From Gammaproteobacteria bacterium (GTDB taxonomy: Bacteria; Pseudomonadota; Gammaproteobacteria; Arenicellales; Arenicellaceae), in NCBI GenBank assembly GCA_022447525.1, contig JAKVBA010000034.1, positions 12,455-49,661 of the forward strand: DNA of 37,207 nucleotides, given 5' to 3'. The position numbers and the translations under genes were made by a program. Below, in pieces: positions 9,393-16,984 of the stretch. The notes beneath the pieces were generated by a model that was not told the origin of the DNA, made no database searches, and worked only from the letters and a program-made list of their open reading frames with translations. How positions within the stretch are numbered: the stretch's first letter is position 1; every line of letters begins with the position of its first letter.

Positions 9393-10541
9393 ATGAAAAT
9401 AACAAGTTTCCGACTTTATTCGGTGCAGCCTCGATGGTTGTTTCTAGCGGTTGAGACTGATGAGGGAATTACTGGTTGGGGAGAACCTGTAATTGAGGGA
9501 AGATCATATACTGTTGCTGCCGCTGTGGAAGAGTTGATGGGTTATTTGATTGGTAAAGACCCCCGAGATATCAATGATCATTGGCAAACTATGTATCGAG
9601 GTGGCTTCTATCGAGGTGGGCCGATTTTGATGTCAGCAATAGCTGGTATTGATCAAGCCCTGTGGGATATCAAAGGTAAACTTTTTAACCAACCTGTATA
9701 CGAACTATTGGGTGGAAAACTCAGGGATAAAATGAAAACCTATTCTTGGGTCGGTGGCGATGATCCTGCCGAAGAAACGGAGCAAATGCGCACCCTTATA
9801 AAGAAGGGTTGGGACACGTTCAAATTGAACGGCTGTGGTCGATTAGCCATCATTGATAGTCATCGTGCGGTCGACAAGGTGCTCGATAGAGTTTCAACTA
9901 TTCGTGAAGAATTGGGTTCGTCCGTTGACTTTGGCTTGGATTTTCATGGGCGAGTATCGGTGTCGATGGCTAAGGTCTTGTTACGAGAACTCGAGCCATT
10001 TAAACCCCTATTTGTCGAGGAACCAGTATTGGCTGAGCAGGCTGAGCAATACAAGACATTATCTGAATCGACTTCGATTGTGCTCGCAGCTGGCGAGAGG
10101 ATGTACAGTCGGTTCGAATTCAAACGAGTATTCGAGGATGGCGGTTTAGGTATAGTACAACCTGATTTATCTCATGCAGGCGGTATTACCGAATGCATGA
10201 AAATTGCATCTATGGCAGAAGCATACGACGTTGCGTTAGCTCCCCATTGTCCTCTAGGGCCCATTGCTCTTGCAGCTTGTTTAGCAGTTGATTTTGTCTC
10301 TTATAATGCCGTGCTGCAGGAACAATCTATGGGGATTCACTACAACCAGGGTGCGGAGGTCTTAGACTATGTTAATAACAAGGAAGACTTTGCTATTGTG
10401 GATGGATACATTAAGCCCCTGCCAAAACCAGGATTAGGGGTCGATGTTAACGAAGACTTTGTAAAAGAGATGGCCGAAAAAGGATGCGATTGGAAAAACC
10501 CTGTTTGGCGGCATGTCGATGGCAGTATTGCTGAGTGGTAA
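9393..10541 (+). CDS. dgoD: D-galactonate dehydratase
   Basis: A 382-residue enolase-superfamily enzyme, the same length as E. coli DgoD, that converts D-galactonate to 2-keto-3-deoxy-galactonate. The Mg2+ ligands fall at the same numbers as in E. coli: Asp183 (GLDFHGRVS), Glu209 (FVEEPVL) and Glu235 ([10 protein letters not shown]). The catalytic bases are His185 in the same DFH motif and His285 (LAPHCPLGP). The N-terminal capping domain (about 1-120) and barrel are complete. The ATG follows a purine-rich AGGGAAA. It lies 279 bp after GH36 behind a likely terminator, so it probably has its own promoter (see the dyad at 9261). It acts in the De Ley-Doudoroff galactonate route; the preceding dehydrogenase and following kinase and aldolase are not nearby. 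Its stop is only 7 bp from the convergent regulator gene. Confidence 0.95.
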   Translation: MKITSFRLYSVQPRWLFLAVETDEGITGWGEPVIEGRSYTVAAAVEELMGYLIGKDPRDINDHWQTMYRGGFYRGGPILMSAIAGIDQALWDIKGKLFNQPVYELLGGKLRDKMKTYSWVGGDDPAEETEQMRTLIKKGWDTFKLNGCGRLAIIDSHRAVDKVLDRVSTIREELGSSVDFGLDFHGRVSVSMAKVLLRELEPFKPLFVEEPVLAEQAEQYKTLSESTSIVLAAGERMYSRFEFKRVFEDGGLGIVQPDLSHAGGITECMKIASMAEAYDVALAPHCPLGPIALAACLAVDFVSYNAVLQEQSMGIHYNQGAEVLDYVNNKEDFAIVDGYIKPLPKPGLGVDVNEDFVKEMAEKGCDWKNPVWRHVDGSIAEW

Positions 10542-10548
10542 TTGGTTC

Positions 10549-11256
10549 TTAAGAAAAGTGAAGTGGAGTTTCTGAGCGTTCTTGTAACCAATGTGCCAGT
10601 GTTTGTCTATTTGTTAGGATGATTTCCCCGTAGCCGAGCTTAATTAAATCTTTTGATTCTAGCTTTTTTGCTGCTTTGCCTAGGGAAACTCTCGAGGTGC
10701 CTAACGAGGAAGCTAAATCGGTTTGTTTTAGCTTGATGACTGGGCTGGCTTGGGCAGTTGAGGCTGAGAGTGACAATAATAGCCGCGCCAACTGCTGATC
10801 TAAAGGAAGCCTTCGCATCGCATCCAGCAATTCCAGCAAAATATGCGAGCGAATTAAGGTGGCCGAAAGTAATGCCGTCAATATTTCCGGGTGTTGACCA
10901 CACAAGCTAAGAAAGATTGACCGGTCAAGTCGATATATCTCGGAGTGTCCGACGCTGGAAATATCATGGGTTCTAGGAAGTGCCGTAAAAACCGTAAATT
11001 CTCCAAAAGTTTCTCCAGCACCGAGTATTCCTGCACTGATGAAGGTGCCGTCTACACCGTTCACACCTATTTTTACGTGTCCAGACTTAATAATCGCCAC
11101 ACCCGCATGAGTATTGCCACGAGTGTGAATCAGTTGACCATCCGAAAACTTGACTAGATTTGCTTTGCTTACCAATAGATGTTTGTGTTGCTGATTTAGC
11201 CAATCCATCATCGCAGGTGATTTTAGGTTGAGCGTCATTGTTTTTTCTACTGTCAT
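10549..11256 (-). CDS. Crp/Fnr-family transcriptional regulator
   Basis: A 235-residue regulator with an N-terminal cyclic-nucleotide-binding-like domain (about 25-135) and a C-terminal winged helix (about 150-225). In the effector pocket FGEF (84-87) and PRT (94-96) retain the Glu and Arg used by Crp to hold cAMP, so a cyclic nucleotide ligand is plausible. No N-terminal Cys cluster like that of Fnr is present. The recognition helix region reads TSRVSLGKAAKKL, differing from the SRETVGR of Crp, so the site should not be the Crp TGTGA type. A 16-bp dyad just upstream of its start (11276-11291) is a candidate autoregulatory site. It converges on dgoD and diverges from the hydroxylase gene 147 bp away. 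An alternative ATG lies at 11238. Confidence 0.88.
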   Translation of the reverse strand: MTVEKTMTLNLKSPAMMDWLNQQHKHLLVSKANLVKFSDGQLIHTRGNTHAGVAIIKSGHVKIGVNGVDGTFISAGILGAGETFGEFTVFTALPRTHDISSVGHSEIYRLDRSIFLSLCGQHPEILTALLSATLIRSHILLELLDAMRRLPLDQQLARLLLSLSASTAQASPVIKLKQTDLASSLGTSRVSLGKAAKKLESKDLIKLGYGEIILTNRQTLAHWLQERSETPLHFS

Positions 11257-11275
11257 AGCCCCAATCTACACGAAA

Positions 11276-11291
11276 TGCTAAACAATTAGCA
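11276..11291 (-). promoter_or_regulatory. Candidate Crp/Fnr-type dyad operator
   Basis: TGCTAA-ACAA-TTAGCA is a perfect 6-bp inverted repeat with a 4-bp spacer, ending 20 bp upstream of the regulator ATG. The half-site plus N4 layout is like the Fnr dyad (TTGAT-N4-ATCAA). Its place in the divergent intergenic region suggests autoregulation, or control of the hydroxylase. Function is inferred. Confidence 0.45.
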
Positions 11292-11403
11292 ATTAACTCT
11301 CGGTGTTCCACTAGACTAAGCTTGAATCAGCCAGTGTCTGTTTTATTTTTCAACAACTTTTTATTTTGATATTTATTGTGCGGTAAGCGGGAGAGAATAT
11401 ACG

Positions 11404-12222
11404 ATGCGACCTGAAGCAGTGGCTATTACCCTCATATTTTTTATATTTGTGGCGCTTGAGTTTTTCTCAACAGGTTTCTTTCGCAAAGATGGCGAAAAGC
11501 AAGGTGATGGAACCGTAGAGCTTTTAAGTGGATTAGCTTTGCTTCTTATCACGCAGCCATTAGTACTTTACAGCGCTTATCACCTTGGTGAACTTTTACT
11601 TTCAAATCACAAGGGCTCGTTAGAAAACTGGCCCTTTGCTGGCGTATTCATGCTGTTTATACTATTTGACGATATGACCCAGTATTGGTGGCATCGACTT
11701 TCGCATACGGTGCCGTGGCTTTATAAGCTGCATAGGCCACATCACAATGCGAATTATTTGTCGATTCGTGTCGTATACCGAAACAACTTTTTTTACTACC
11801 TTTTTATGCCAGGGCTATGGTTTTCGGGGGTCTTGATCTATCTCGGTGGTGGGTGGGTTTACGCTGTCTATTTAACTCTTAAGATGATGATAATTTATGG
11901 TGCACACAGCGATGTAAGATGGGACAAGCCTCTTTACAAGATCTCGTGGTTGAGCCCGATAATGTGGTTGGTGGAGCGAGTTATTTCAACTCCTGCTACC
12001 CACAGTGCACACCATGGTAAACACGCTGAGGATGGCATTACGCATTACAAGGGAAACTATGGAAACATGTTGTTCTTCTGGGATGTACTATTTGGGACTG
12101 CGAAAATCACTCGTCTTTATCCAGAAGAGATGGGCGTAGAGAACCTTCCAGAAACCACAACTTCCGAGCAATTGTTGTGGCCATTTTTTACTGCGACTAA
12201 AAAGCAGACGTCAGAGCGGTAG
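11404..12222 (+). CDS. Sterol desaturase / fatty acid hydroxylase family membrane protein
   Basis: A 272-residue integral membrane di-iron protein of the fatty acid hydroxylase superfamily. The His clusters are present: HRLSH (97-101), HRPHH (110-114), His168 and HSAHH plus His207 (200-207). Hydrophobic segments lie near residues 5-25, 40-65, 78-90 and 130-165. Family members hydroxylate or desaturate lipids, sterols or carotenoids with O2 and reductant; this substrate cannot be told from sequence. A good Shine-Dalgarno (GGGAGAG, 11389-11395) precedes the ATG. The gene diverges from the Crp/Fnr-type regulator, which may control it, and converges on gmhA. Confidence 0.88.
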   Translation: MRPEAVAITLIFFIFVALEFFSTGFFRKDGEKQGDGTVELLSGLALLLITQPLVLYSAYHLGELLLSNHKGSLENWPFAGVFMLFILFDDMTQYWWHRLSHTVPWLYKLHRPHHNANYLSIRVVYRNNFFYYLFMPGLWFSGVLIYLGGGWVYAVYLTLKMMIIYGAHSDVRWDKPLYKISWLSPIMWLVERVISTPATHSAHHGKHAEDGITHYKGNYGNMLFFWDVLFGTAKITRLYPEEMGVENLPETTTSEQLLWPFFTATKKQTSER

Positions 12223-12298
12223 GGTACGGCCGCAGTCATGGCTCCAACAATAGCGTGAGCTTGCCCGATCTGACTACGGTCAGCTAGAAAACCCTTAT

Positions 12299-12321
12299 GG
12301 CTTTTCAAACATGGAAAAGCC
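12299..12321. terminator. Hairpin between convergent genes (possible bidirectional terminator)
   Basis: Arms GGCTTTTC (12299-12306) and GAAAAGCC (12314-12321) pair perfectly around a 7-nt loop, touching the gmhA stop codon. Neither side has a good T-run, so an intrinsic terminator is only possible. Confidence 0.35.
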
Positions 12322-12905
12322 TAATAGTTCTCTGGATGAAAACTGCGTTCGATCAGTTCAATGAATATATGTAATATTTTGATGTGAAGCTCTTGCACAC
12401 GATCAGCAAAGTCTCCACCTTTGGTGCATATATAAATACCAGCGAGCTCTTCAAGCTCGTGCGCCTCTCGACCACTTAAAATGATGACTTTTACACCGAG
12501 TGCTTTTGCGGCTTTAGCCGCTTCAACGACGTTTTTACTCGTCCCACTTGTGCTGATTCCCAACAGAATGTCACCCTCATCAGCGTGACTCTCCAGATAA
12601 CGAGAGAAAATGTATTCATAGCCAAAGTCATTAGCAACACAGCTTATATGACTGGGATCGCTTATGGATACCGCAGCGTGACCTTTACGATTTTTTCGGT
12701 ACCGTCCGGTCAATTCCTCTGCGAAGTGCATAGCATCACACATCGAACCACCGTTCCCACAAGAAAAAATAGTTTTGCCGTTTTCTAGCGCCTCTACTAA
12801 AAGCGTGGCCGCCGTTTCTATATTGTTTAGCTGTCTTTCGTTTGCGAGTAAGTTTTCCAAAGCCGACTGGGCTTCTTTCAAGCTGCCGCGAATGTGTTCT
12901 TTCAT
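12321..12905 (-). CDS. gmhA: Phosphoheptose isomerase (SIS domain)
   Basis: A 194-residue SIS-domain protein matching GmhA/LpcA in length and motifs. It converts sedoheptulose 7-phosphate to D-glycero-manno-heptose 7-phosphate, the first step of ADP-heptose synthesis for LPS core, in the cytosol. CGNGGSMCDAMHFAEEL contains the phosphate-binding loop and the His/Glu of the Zn site. STSGTSKNV is the second phosphate loop, and RVQELHIKILHI carries the C-terminal Gln and His ligands. It starts 27 bp after the pyrB stop, so it is probably the last gene of a pyrB-gmhA transcript. Pairing of LPS heptose synthesis with a pyrimidine gene is not one I recognise as a standard operon. Confidence 0.93.
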   Translation of the reverse strand: MKEHIRGSLKEAQSALENLLANERQLNNIETAATLLVEALENGKTIFSCGNGGSMCDAMHFAEELTGRYRKNRKGHAAVSISDPSHISCVANDFGYEYIFSRYLESHADEGDILLGISTSGTSKNVVEAAKAAKALGVKVIILSGREAHELEELAGIYICTKGGDFADRVQELHIKILHIFIELIERSFHPENY

Positions 12906-12932
12906 GATAGTGTTTGTTAATACAGGTAAAGA

Positions 12933-13859
12933 TTAGGGAGTGTTGTGCTTTGAGAGTAATAAGCTTAATAAAGCCATGCGAACAGGAACTCCATAGCTTG
13001 CTTGTTTGAAATAAAGAGCATTTGGCAAATCATCTACATCAGTATCGATTTCGTCGATTCTTGGCAGAGGGTCTAAAATCAAACAATCGCTGCCTTCAAC
13101 TTGTTTTCTGGTAAGTCGATACTTTTTACGATTTTTTTCGAACAGTACAGGATCAGCAAACCGTTCTTGCTGTAATCGGTTCACGTAGAAGATATCATAG
13201 CCATCATTTAAGTCTACTGAGTCGGCAACAGAGCACTCAACACCCATGTCGTTCATGCTCTCAAGCATTTTAGATGTGGGCATCAGTTCCTCTGGCCCTG
13301 TAAAGGTAAATCGGTTGTTCGGATATTGCGACAGCAACGTGGTAAGAGAGTGGATGCTTCGCGATTGCAGAGAATCAAAGCCAAAAACAACATTCAGATC
13401 GTCAAGGCGGCCCTTGTGCCTCATGATTGTATAGGCATCTATCAAGCTTTGCGTGGGGTGTTCATTACCACCATCACCAGCATTGATAAATGGGACTGTG
13501 CTAGTTCTGGCAGCCGTTTCTGCGCTCCCGTGCCACGGGTGACGCATGACGATAATATCGGAGTAGGCCTCAACCATTCGTATGGTGTCCTCTAAGCTCT
13601 CACCTTTTTCGATCGATGTGCTGGCTGCCCCCTGCGCAAAGACCATTCCTGCTTTTAATCTTTGAGCTGCACTCTGAAAGCTCAACATTGTTCTTGAACT
13701 GGGTTCAAAAAAGAGCAGCGCCACAACTTTGTCCTCCAATAAATTGATCCGCCCATATCTGTCAATATCATCAGCCATCTTATCTGTGACCGCAGTAATC
13801 TGTGAGATTATTTCTGGTGTGAGCTGATTAGCAGATATAAGAGAGTCGAAAGGCAGCAT
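12933..13859 (-). CDS. pyrB: Aspartate carbamoyltransferase catalytic chain
   Basis: A 308-residue ATCase catalytic chain for the first committed step of pyrimidine synthesis (carbamoyl phosphate plus L-aspartate). Carbamoyl-phosphate and aspartate site residues are present: FEPSSRT (51-57), TSIEKGESLEDT with Lys85, VMRHP with Arg106, GDGGNEHPTQ with His134 and Gln137, and NRLQQERF with Arg228 and Gln230. The nearly universal HPLPR loop reads DPLPR here (Asp263), and the usual Gln before His134 is Glu133. No pyrI, pyrC or pyrR lies next to it. It follows ruvX by 159 bp; that gap holds a hairpin and a possible leader ORF. Length and fold are otherwise normal, so I expect an active enzyme. Confidence 0.94.
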   Translation of the reverse strand: MLPFDSLISANQLTPEIISQITAVTDKMADDIDRYGRINLLEDKVVALLFFEPSSRTMLSFQSAAQRLKAGMVFAQGAASTSIEKGESLEDTIRMVEAYSDIIVMRHPWHGSAETAARTSTVPFINAGDGGNEHPTQSLIDAYTIMRHKGRLDDLNVVFGFDSLQSRSIHSLTTLLSQYPNNRFTFTGPEELMPTSKMLESMNDMGVECSVADSVDLNDGYDIFYVNRLQQERFADPVLFEKNRKKYRLTRKQVEGSDCLILDPLPRIDEIDTDVDDLPNALYFKQASYGVPVRMALLSLLLSKHNTP

Positions 13860-13879
13860 ATTAACCTGTCATTGGCGGA

Positions 13880-13918
13880 TTATGACTGCTGGAAGAATAT
13901 CATATAGCACTGTCGCAT
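13880..13918 (-). CDS. Possible 12-codon leader ORF upstream of pyrB
   Basis: ATG at 13918 opens a frame MRQCYMIFFQQS ending in TAA, 20 bp before the pyrB ATG. An AAGGAG ribosome-binding site ends 11 nt before it, and that site is the 3' arm of a 7-bp hairpin (13930-13951). The codons over Tyr-Met-Ile-Phe-Phe are U-rich, recalling UTP-sensitive leaders such as E. coli pyrL, but no terminator hairpin with T-run is visible. It may be chance. Confidence 0.25.
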   Translation of the reverse strand: MRQCYMIFFQQS

Positions 13919-13929
13919 TGAATTTGAAT

Positions 13930-13951
13930 CTCCTTATTACCTAGTAAGGAG
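13930..13951 (-). promoter_or_regulatory. Hairpin enclosing a Shine-Dalgarno in the pyrB leader
   Basis: Perfect 7-bp arms CTCCTTA and TAAGGAG flank an 8-nt loop. On the transcript strand the 3' arm is a consensus Shine-Dalgarno serving the small ORF at 13918. Folding would hide it, and opening would expose it. Confidence 0.35.
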
Positions 13952-14018
13952 TCCCGCTAGCGATCTGAGTCATCCTAGGTGTAACTTTTCTAGTTAGTGC
14001 AAGTTGGAACTTGTTTTC

Positions 14019-14423
14019 CTAATTTTCTGTGAAATAGGATTCCAAAATAAGACAGGCAGCAATCTGATCTCGTAGTTCAGTTTTTCGAGTTTGACTCAAA
14101 CCGCGATTGGCGATCTCACGGTTCGCACTATTTGAACTCAAGCGCTCGTTAACATCGATTATTTTTATCTTGTGATTTTGCTGAATATGGCTCTTCAGTC
14201 GGTTTATAGCTTTATTCAAATGTGGATCATTAGTCTGAGGGTCCCCCACGACTATAAGGTCGGGTTCCCATTCCTCAATAATATAGTCTACCGCAGCCCA
14301 ATCGTGTCGGCCTCTTACGACGGTTACCTGCCCGGCCGGATTCGCGCTTTTATTGAACTGCTGACCGCATGCAACGCCAGTTCTTTTCAGTCCCACATCA
14401 AACGCCATCACAAGTTCACTCAT
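14019..14423 (-). CDS. ruvX: RuvX/YqgF-family pre-16S rRNA nuclease
   Basis: A 134-residue RNase-H-fold protein of the YqgF/RuvX family, which processes the 5' end of 16S rRNA precursor and was formerly called a putative Holliday junction resolvase. Catalytic acidic residues are in place: Asp9 in FDVGLKRTGVA, Glu93 in NERLSS and Asp119 in RDQIAACLIL. The middle motif is VVGDPQTND instead of the common VVGLP, and Asn replaces the Asp usually preceding Glu93. The protein is a little shorter than E. coli YqgF (138). It starts 8 bp after the TonB-family gene stop, so they are co-transcribed. The usual yqgE partner is absent. Confidence 0.9.
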   Translation of the reverse strand: MSELVMAFDVGLKRTGVACGQQFNKSANPAGQVTVVRGRHDWAAVDYIIEEWEPDLIVVGDPQTNDPHLNKAINRLKSHIQQNHKIKIIDVNERLSSNSANREIANRGLSQTRKTELRDQIAACLILESYFTEN

Positions 14424-14431
14424 AAATATTA

Positions 14432-15328
14432 CTAACTGCGCGCCTTTGCGGTATTGTCAAAGCGGTTACCAGGAAGGAAATGGAAAGCGCGAGTGATCAC
14501 CAAGATATCTGTTTTTTTGAAGAATTCTTCCTCAGGAAATGAGCTGAAAGGCGATGCGTCTCGCACAATTTGAGTGGCAGCATCGTTGAGGATTTTGTGC
14601 TTGGATGGTTCAGTAATTTTAATACTGTGGATGGTGCCGTTTCGATTAATTTCGATAGACATTATTAGGCTGCCGTGTAAATTATTATCCCTTATTCGAT
14701 TCGGATAGTTCGCATTACCGACTTCAACCACTCGCTGCTTCCAAGCGCTAAGATACTTTGCTGCCCCATCACCTTTGGTGTTTGGACCCAGAAACGTCTT
14801 TTTTGGTCTCTTTTGATAGTCTTCCCATTCTTTGCTTGTTTTTGCTAACAGGCGTTTCATCTCTGCACGGCGTGCTTGAAGAGTGACTTGGTCTCGACCT
14901 TGCTCCGTACCCTGACGACGTTGTTTGGATATTTCTGGTTCAAATCTTTTTAACTGAATCTGACTCGATTCAGCTGTAAGTAACTGATCGGTTGCTATCC
15001 TTGTTTGGGTTATCTGTTTTGCAGTTTTATCTATAGACTCAATCGCTGAGGGGGTTACGGTTTTGAAAGGCAGGGGAGTACTACCCTCACGATCATCAGA
15101 GCCGCCCCCGGTATTGTCGTCACTGGAAACGAGCTCGGCGTCGTCGTTGGCTCTCTTGTTACTGTTGTTTATCAGAACAACTTCTAAGAAGTTATCGGTA
15201 TTTGATCTTGCCGCGATATCTGGCATTTTAAAGCTGACACCCAAGATCAGCACAGCGTGTGTCAAGATCGAGAAAAAAACAGTGACGCTTAGTAGGTCAT
15301 TGGGTTTTTGTTCAACGATAGTGGCCAT
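14432..15328 (-). CDS. TonB-family energy transducer / periplasmic protein
   Basis: A 298-residue protein with an N-terminal membrane anchor (VFFSILTHAVLILGVSFKM, about 17-35), a long polar and charged middle (about 45-195), and a C-terminal TonB-like domain (about 200-290; GSLIMSIEINRNGTIHS, then ASPFSSFPEEEF). TonB proteins pass proton-motive energy from ExbBD to outer-membrane receptors. This linker is not the classic Pro-Glu/Pro-Lys repeat. It belongs to the TonB-like proteins next to gshB in Pseudomonas and relatives; whether it powers receptors or has another envelope role is unclear. No exbB or exbD is nearby. It starts 37 bp after the gshB stop. Confidence 0.85.
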   Translation of the reverse strand: MATIVEQKPNDLLSVTVFFSILTHAVLILGVSFKMPDIAARSNTDNFLEVVLINNSNKRANDDAELVSSDDNTGGGSDDREGSTPLPFKTVTPSAIESIDKTAKQITQTRIATDQLLTAESSQIQLKRFEPEISKQRRQGTEQGRDQVTLQARRAEMKRLLAKTSKEWEDYQKRPKKTFLGPNTKGDGAAKYLSAWKQRVVEVGNANYPNRIRDNNLHGSLIMSIEINRNGTIHSIKITEPSKHKILNDAATQIVRDASPFSSFPEEEFFKKTDILVITRAFHFLPGNRFDNTAKARS

Positions 15329-15365
15329 AGTGATTTATCAAGATGCTATTTAACTTATCGATTTT

Positions 15366-16313
15366 TTAGCTTTGTTGAAGCTTATTTTTAATCGCGTGCA
15401 TTAAATCTAAAGCGATATTAGTACCGTAGGCTGCATTGATTTCTTTGATGCAGGTTGGGCTAGTAACATTTATTTCAGTTAGTCTGTCACCAATAATATC
15501 TAGACCCGCGAATAAGATATTTCTCTTTATCAATTCAGGGCCCACAATATCCGTAATCGCTCGGTCGCTATCACTTAACGGTTGGGCAACCCCGCGGCCA
15601 CCTGCGGCTAAATTGCCACGAGTTTCGCCTTGCGCAGGAATTCTGGCTAATACATAAGGAACGGGCTCGCCATTTACCATTAATACTCTTTTATCACCTT
15701 TGCTTATTTCGGTCATGTACTGTTGTGCCATGGCGAAAACGCTCTCATGTTTGGTGAGAGTCTCTATGATTACCCCGATATTAGCCGACTCACTCTGTAC
15801 CCGAAAAATCGATGCTCCGCCCATCCCGTCTAACGGCTTCAGAATGATGTCTTGGTGCTTAGCTAAAAACTGTCTAAAGTCTTCCGCTTTGCGACTGATA
15901 ATTGTTTCGGGACACACCTCAGGGAACCAAGCGCAATATGCTTTTTCATTACAATCTCTCAGCGCTTGGGGTGAGTTAACCACCAAAGCACCTTGTTGCT
16001 CTGCTAAGTCCAGGATGTAGGTCGAATAAACAAACTCCATATCGAAAGGAGGGTCTTTACGCATTAAAATCGCGTCAAGCTCGCCAAGTTTAATCCTTTT
16101 GTTTTCACCTAGTTCATACCACTTATTGCTGTCTTGCCGAACTGTGACCGATCTGCTGGCGCCGTAGGCAATTCCGTTTACGATCGAAAGGTCGTTTAGC
16201 TCTAAGTACTCGACTTGCCAACCTAGCGATTGGGCTTGCCAAATCATTTCAAAGGTGCTGTCTTTCTGAATGTTGATGGAGGAGATAGGATCCATCACTA
16301 CGCCGATTTTCAT
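15366..16313 (-). CDS. gshB: Glutathione synthetase
   Basis: A 315-residue ATP-grasp ligase that joins gamma-glutamylcysteine and glycine. The start is ATG 16313; an upstream in-frame TTG (16331) would add six residues not usual for GshB (E. coli GshB is 316). N-terminal motif MKIGVVMDPISSI, then MRKDPPFDMEFVY, the ATP-grasp KPLDGMGGASIFR loop, GDKRVLMVNGEPVPY, and the C-terminal TEINVTSPTCIKEI metal and substrate loop are all present. It is the first gene of the minus-strand gshB-tonB-ruvX-pyrB-gmhA series and diverges from the acetyltransferase gene. Confidence 0.95.
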   Translation of the reverse strand: MKIGVVMDPISSINIQKDSTFEMIWQAQSLGWQVEYLELNDLSIVNGIAYGASRSVTVRQDSNKWYELGENKRIKLGELDAILMRKDPPFDMEFVYSTYILDLAEQQGALVVNSPQALRDCNEKAYCAWFPEVCPETIISRKAEDFRQFLAKHQDIILKPLDGMGGASIFRVQSESANIGVIIETLTKHESVFAMAQQYMTEISKGDKRVLMVNGEPVPYVLARIPAQGETRGNLAAGGRGVAQPLSDSDRAITDIVGPELIKRNILFAGLDIIGDRLTEINVTSPTCIKEINAAYGTNIALDLMHAIKNKLQQS

Positions 16314-16441
16314 AATAGAGCTGTTGGCCAAAATGGCAATTAAGAGTATCTTTTATCGCTACAATATTACCTCGAATCTGCATTAAAGTAACCCAGCGTA
16401 TAAGTATGATTCGCAATCAGCTGTATATTGATCCGATGGTT

Positions 16442-16984
16442 ATGAAAATCGATACAAAACGTCTCATTATCCGGCCCTGGTTGCAGGAAGATAAAAAGCC
16501 TTTTCGTAAGATGAGTGCAGACATGGAAGTGATGAAATACTTTCCTAATACACTTAGCTCATCCGAGGCTGACGAGTTAATCGATCGACTTAGCGTCTTG
16601 ATTAAAAAAAAGGGTTTCGGTGTCTGTGCATTAGAGTGCAAACAAACAAATGAGTTTGCGGGCTGTGTTGGTTTACACGACATCCATGCCGACTTTCATT
16701 TTGCGCCAGCTACTGAGATACTTTGGCGATTAAGACCAAAATTTTGGGGTAAAGGTTATGCCAGCGAAGCCGCTCATGCTTGCTTGAAGTTTGGTTTTCA
16801 AGAACTAGGCCTCGACGAGATTATTGCTTACACGACTTGGAATAATGTGCCTTCTCAAAATCTCATGAAAAGGTTGGGGATGAAATATTCTGCAAGTTTT
16901 ATGCATCCTCAATTGGCAATTGAACATAATTTGTGCAACCATGTCTTATACAAGCTTAGGGTTCAAAATTATAGGGGCCTATGA
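16442..16984 (+). CDS. GNAT-family N-acetyltransferase (RimJ/RimL type)
   Basis: A 180-residue GNAT protein starting at ATG 16442, chosen because relatives begin with the pattern MxIxTxRLxIRPW, as here. In-frame ATGs at 16406 and 16436 would add 12 or 2 residues. The N-terminal strand KRLIIRPW, the central ILWRLRPKFWGKGYASEAA (acetyl-CoA pyrophosphate loop, GKGYA) and the C-terminal NVPSQNLMKRLGM are diagnostic of Acetyltransf_3 proteins that acetylate protein N-termini or small molecules. The substrate is unknown. It stands alone, divergent from gshB, with no clear Shine-Dalgarno. Confidence 0.85.
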   Translation: MKIDTKRLIIRPWLQEDKKPFRKMSADMEVMKYFPNTLSSSEADELIDRLSVLIKKKGFGVCALECKQTNEFAGCVGLHDIHADFHFAPATEILWRLRPKFWGKGYASEAAHACLKFGFQELGLDEIIAYTTWNNVPSQNLMKRLGMKYSASFMHPQLAIEHNLCNHVLYKLRVQNYRGL

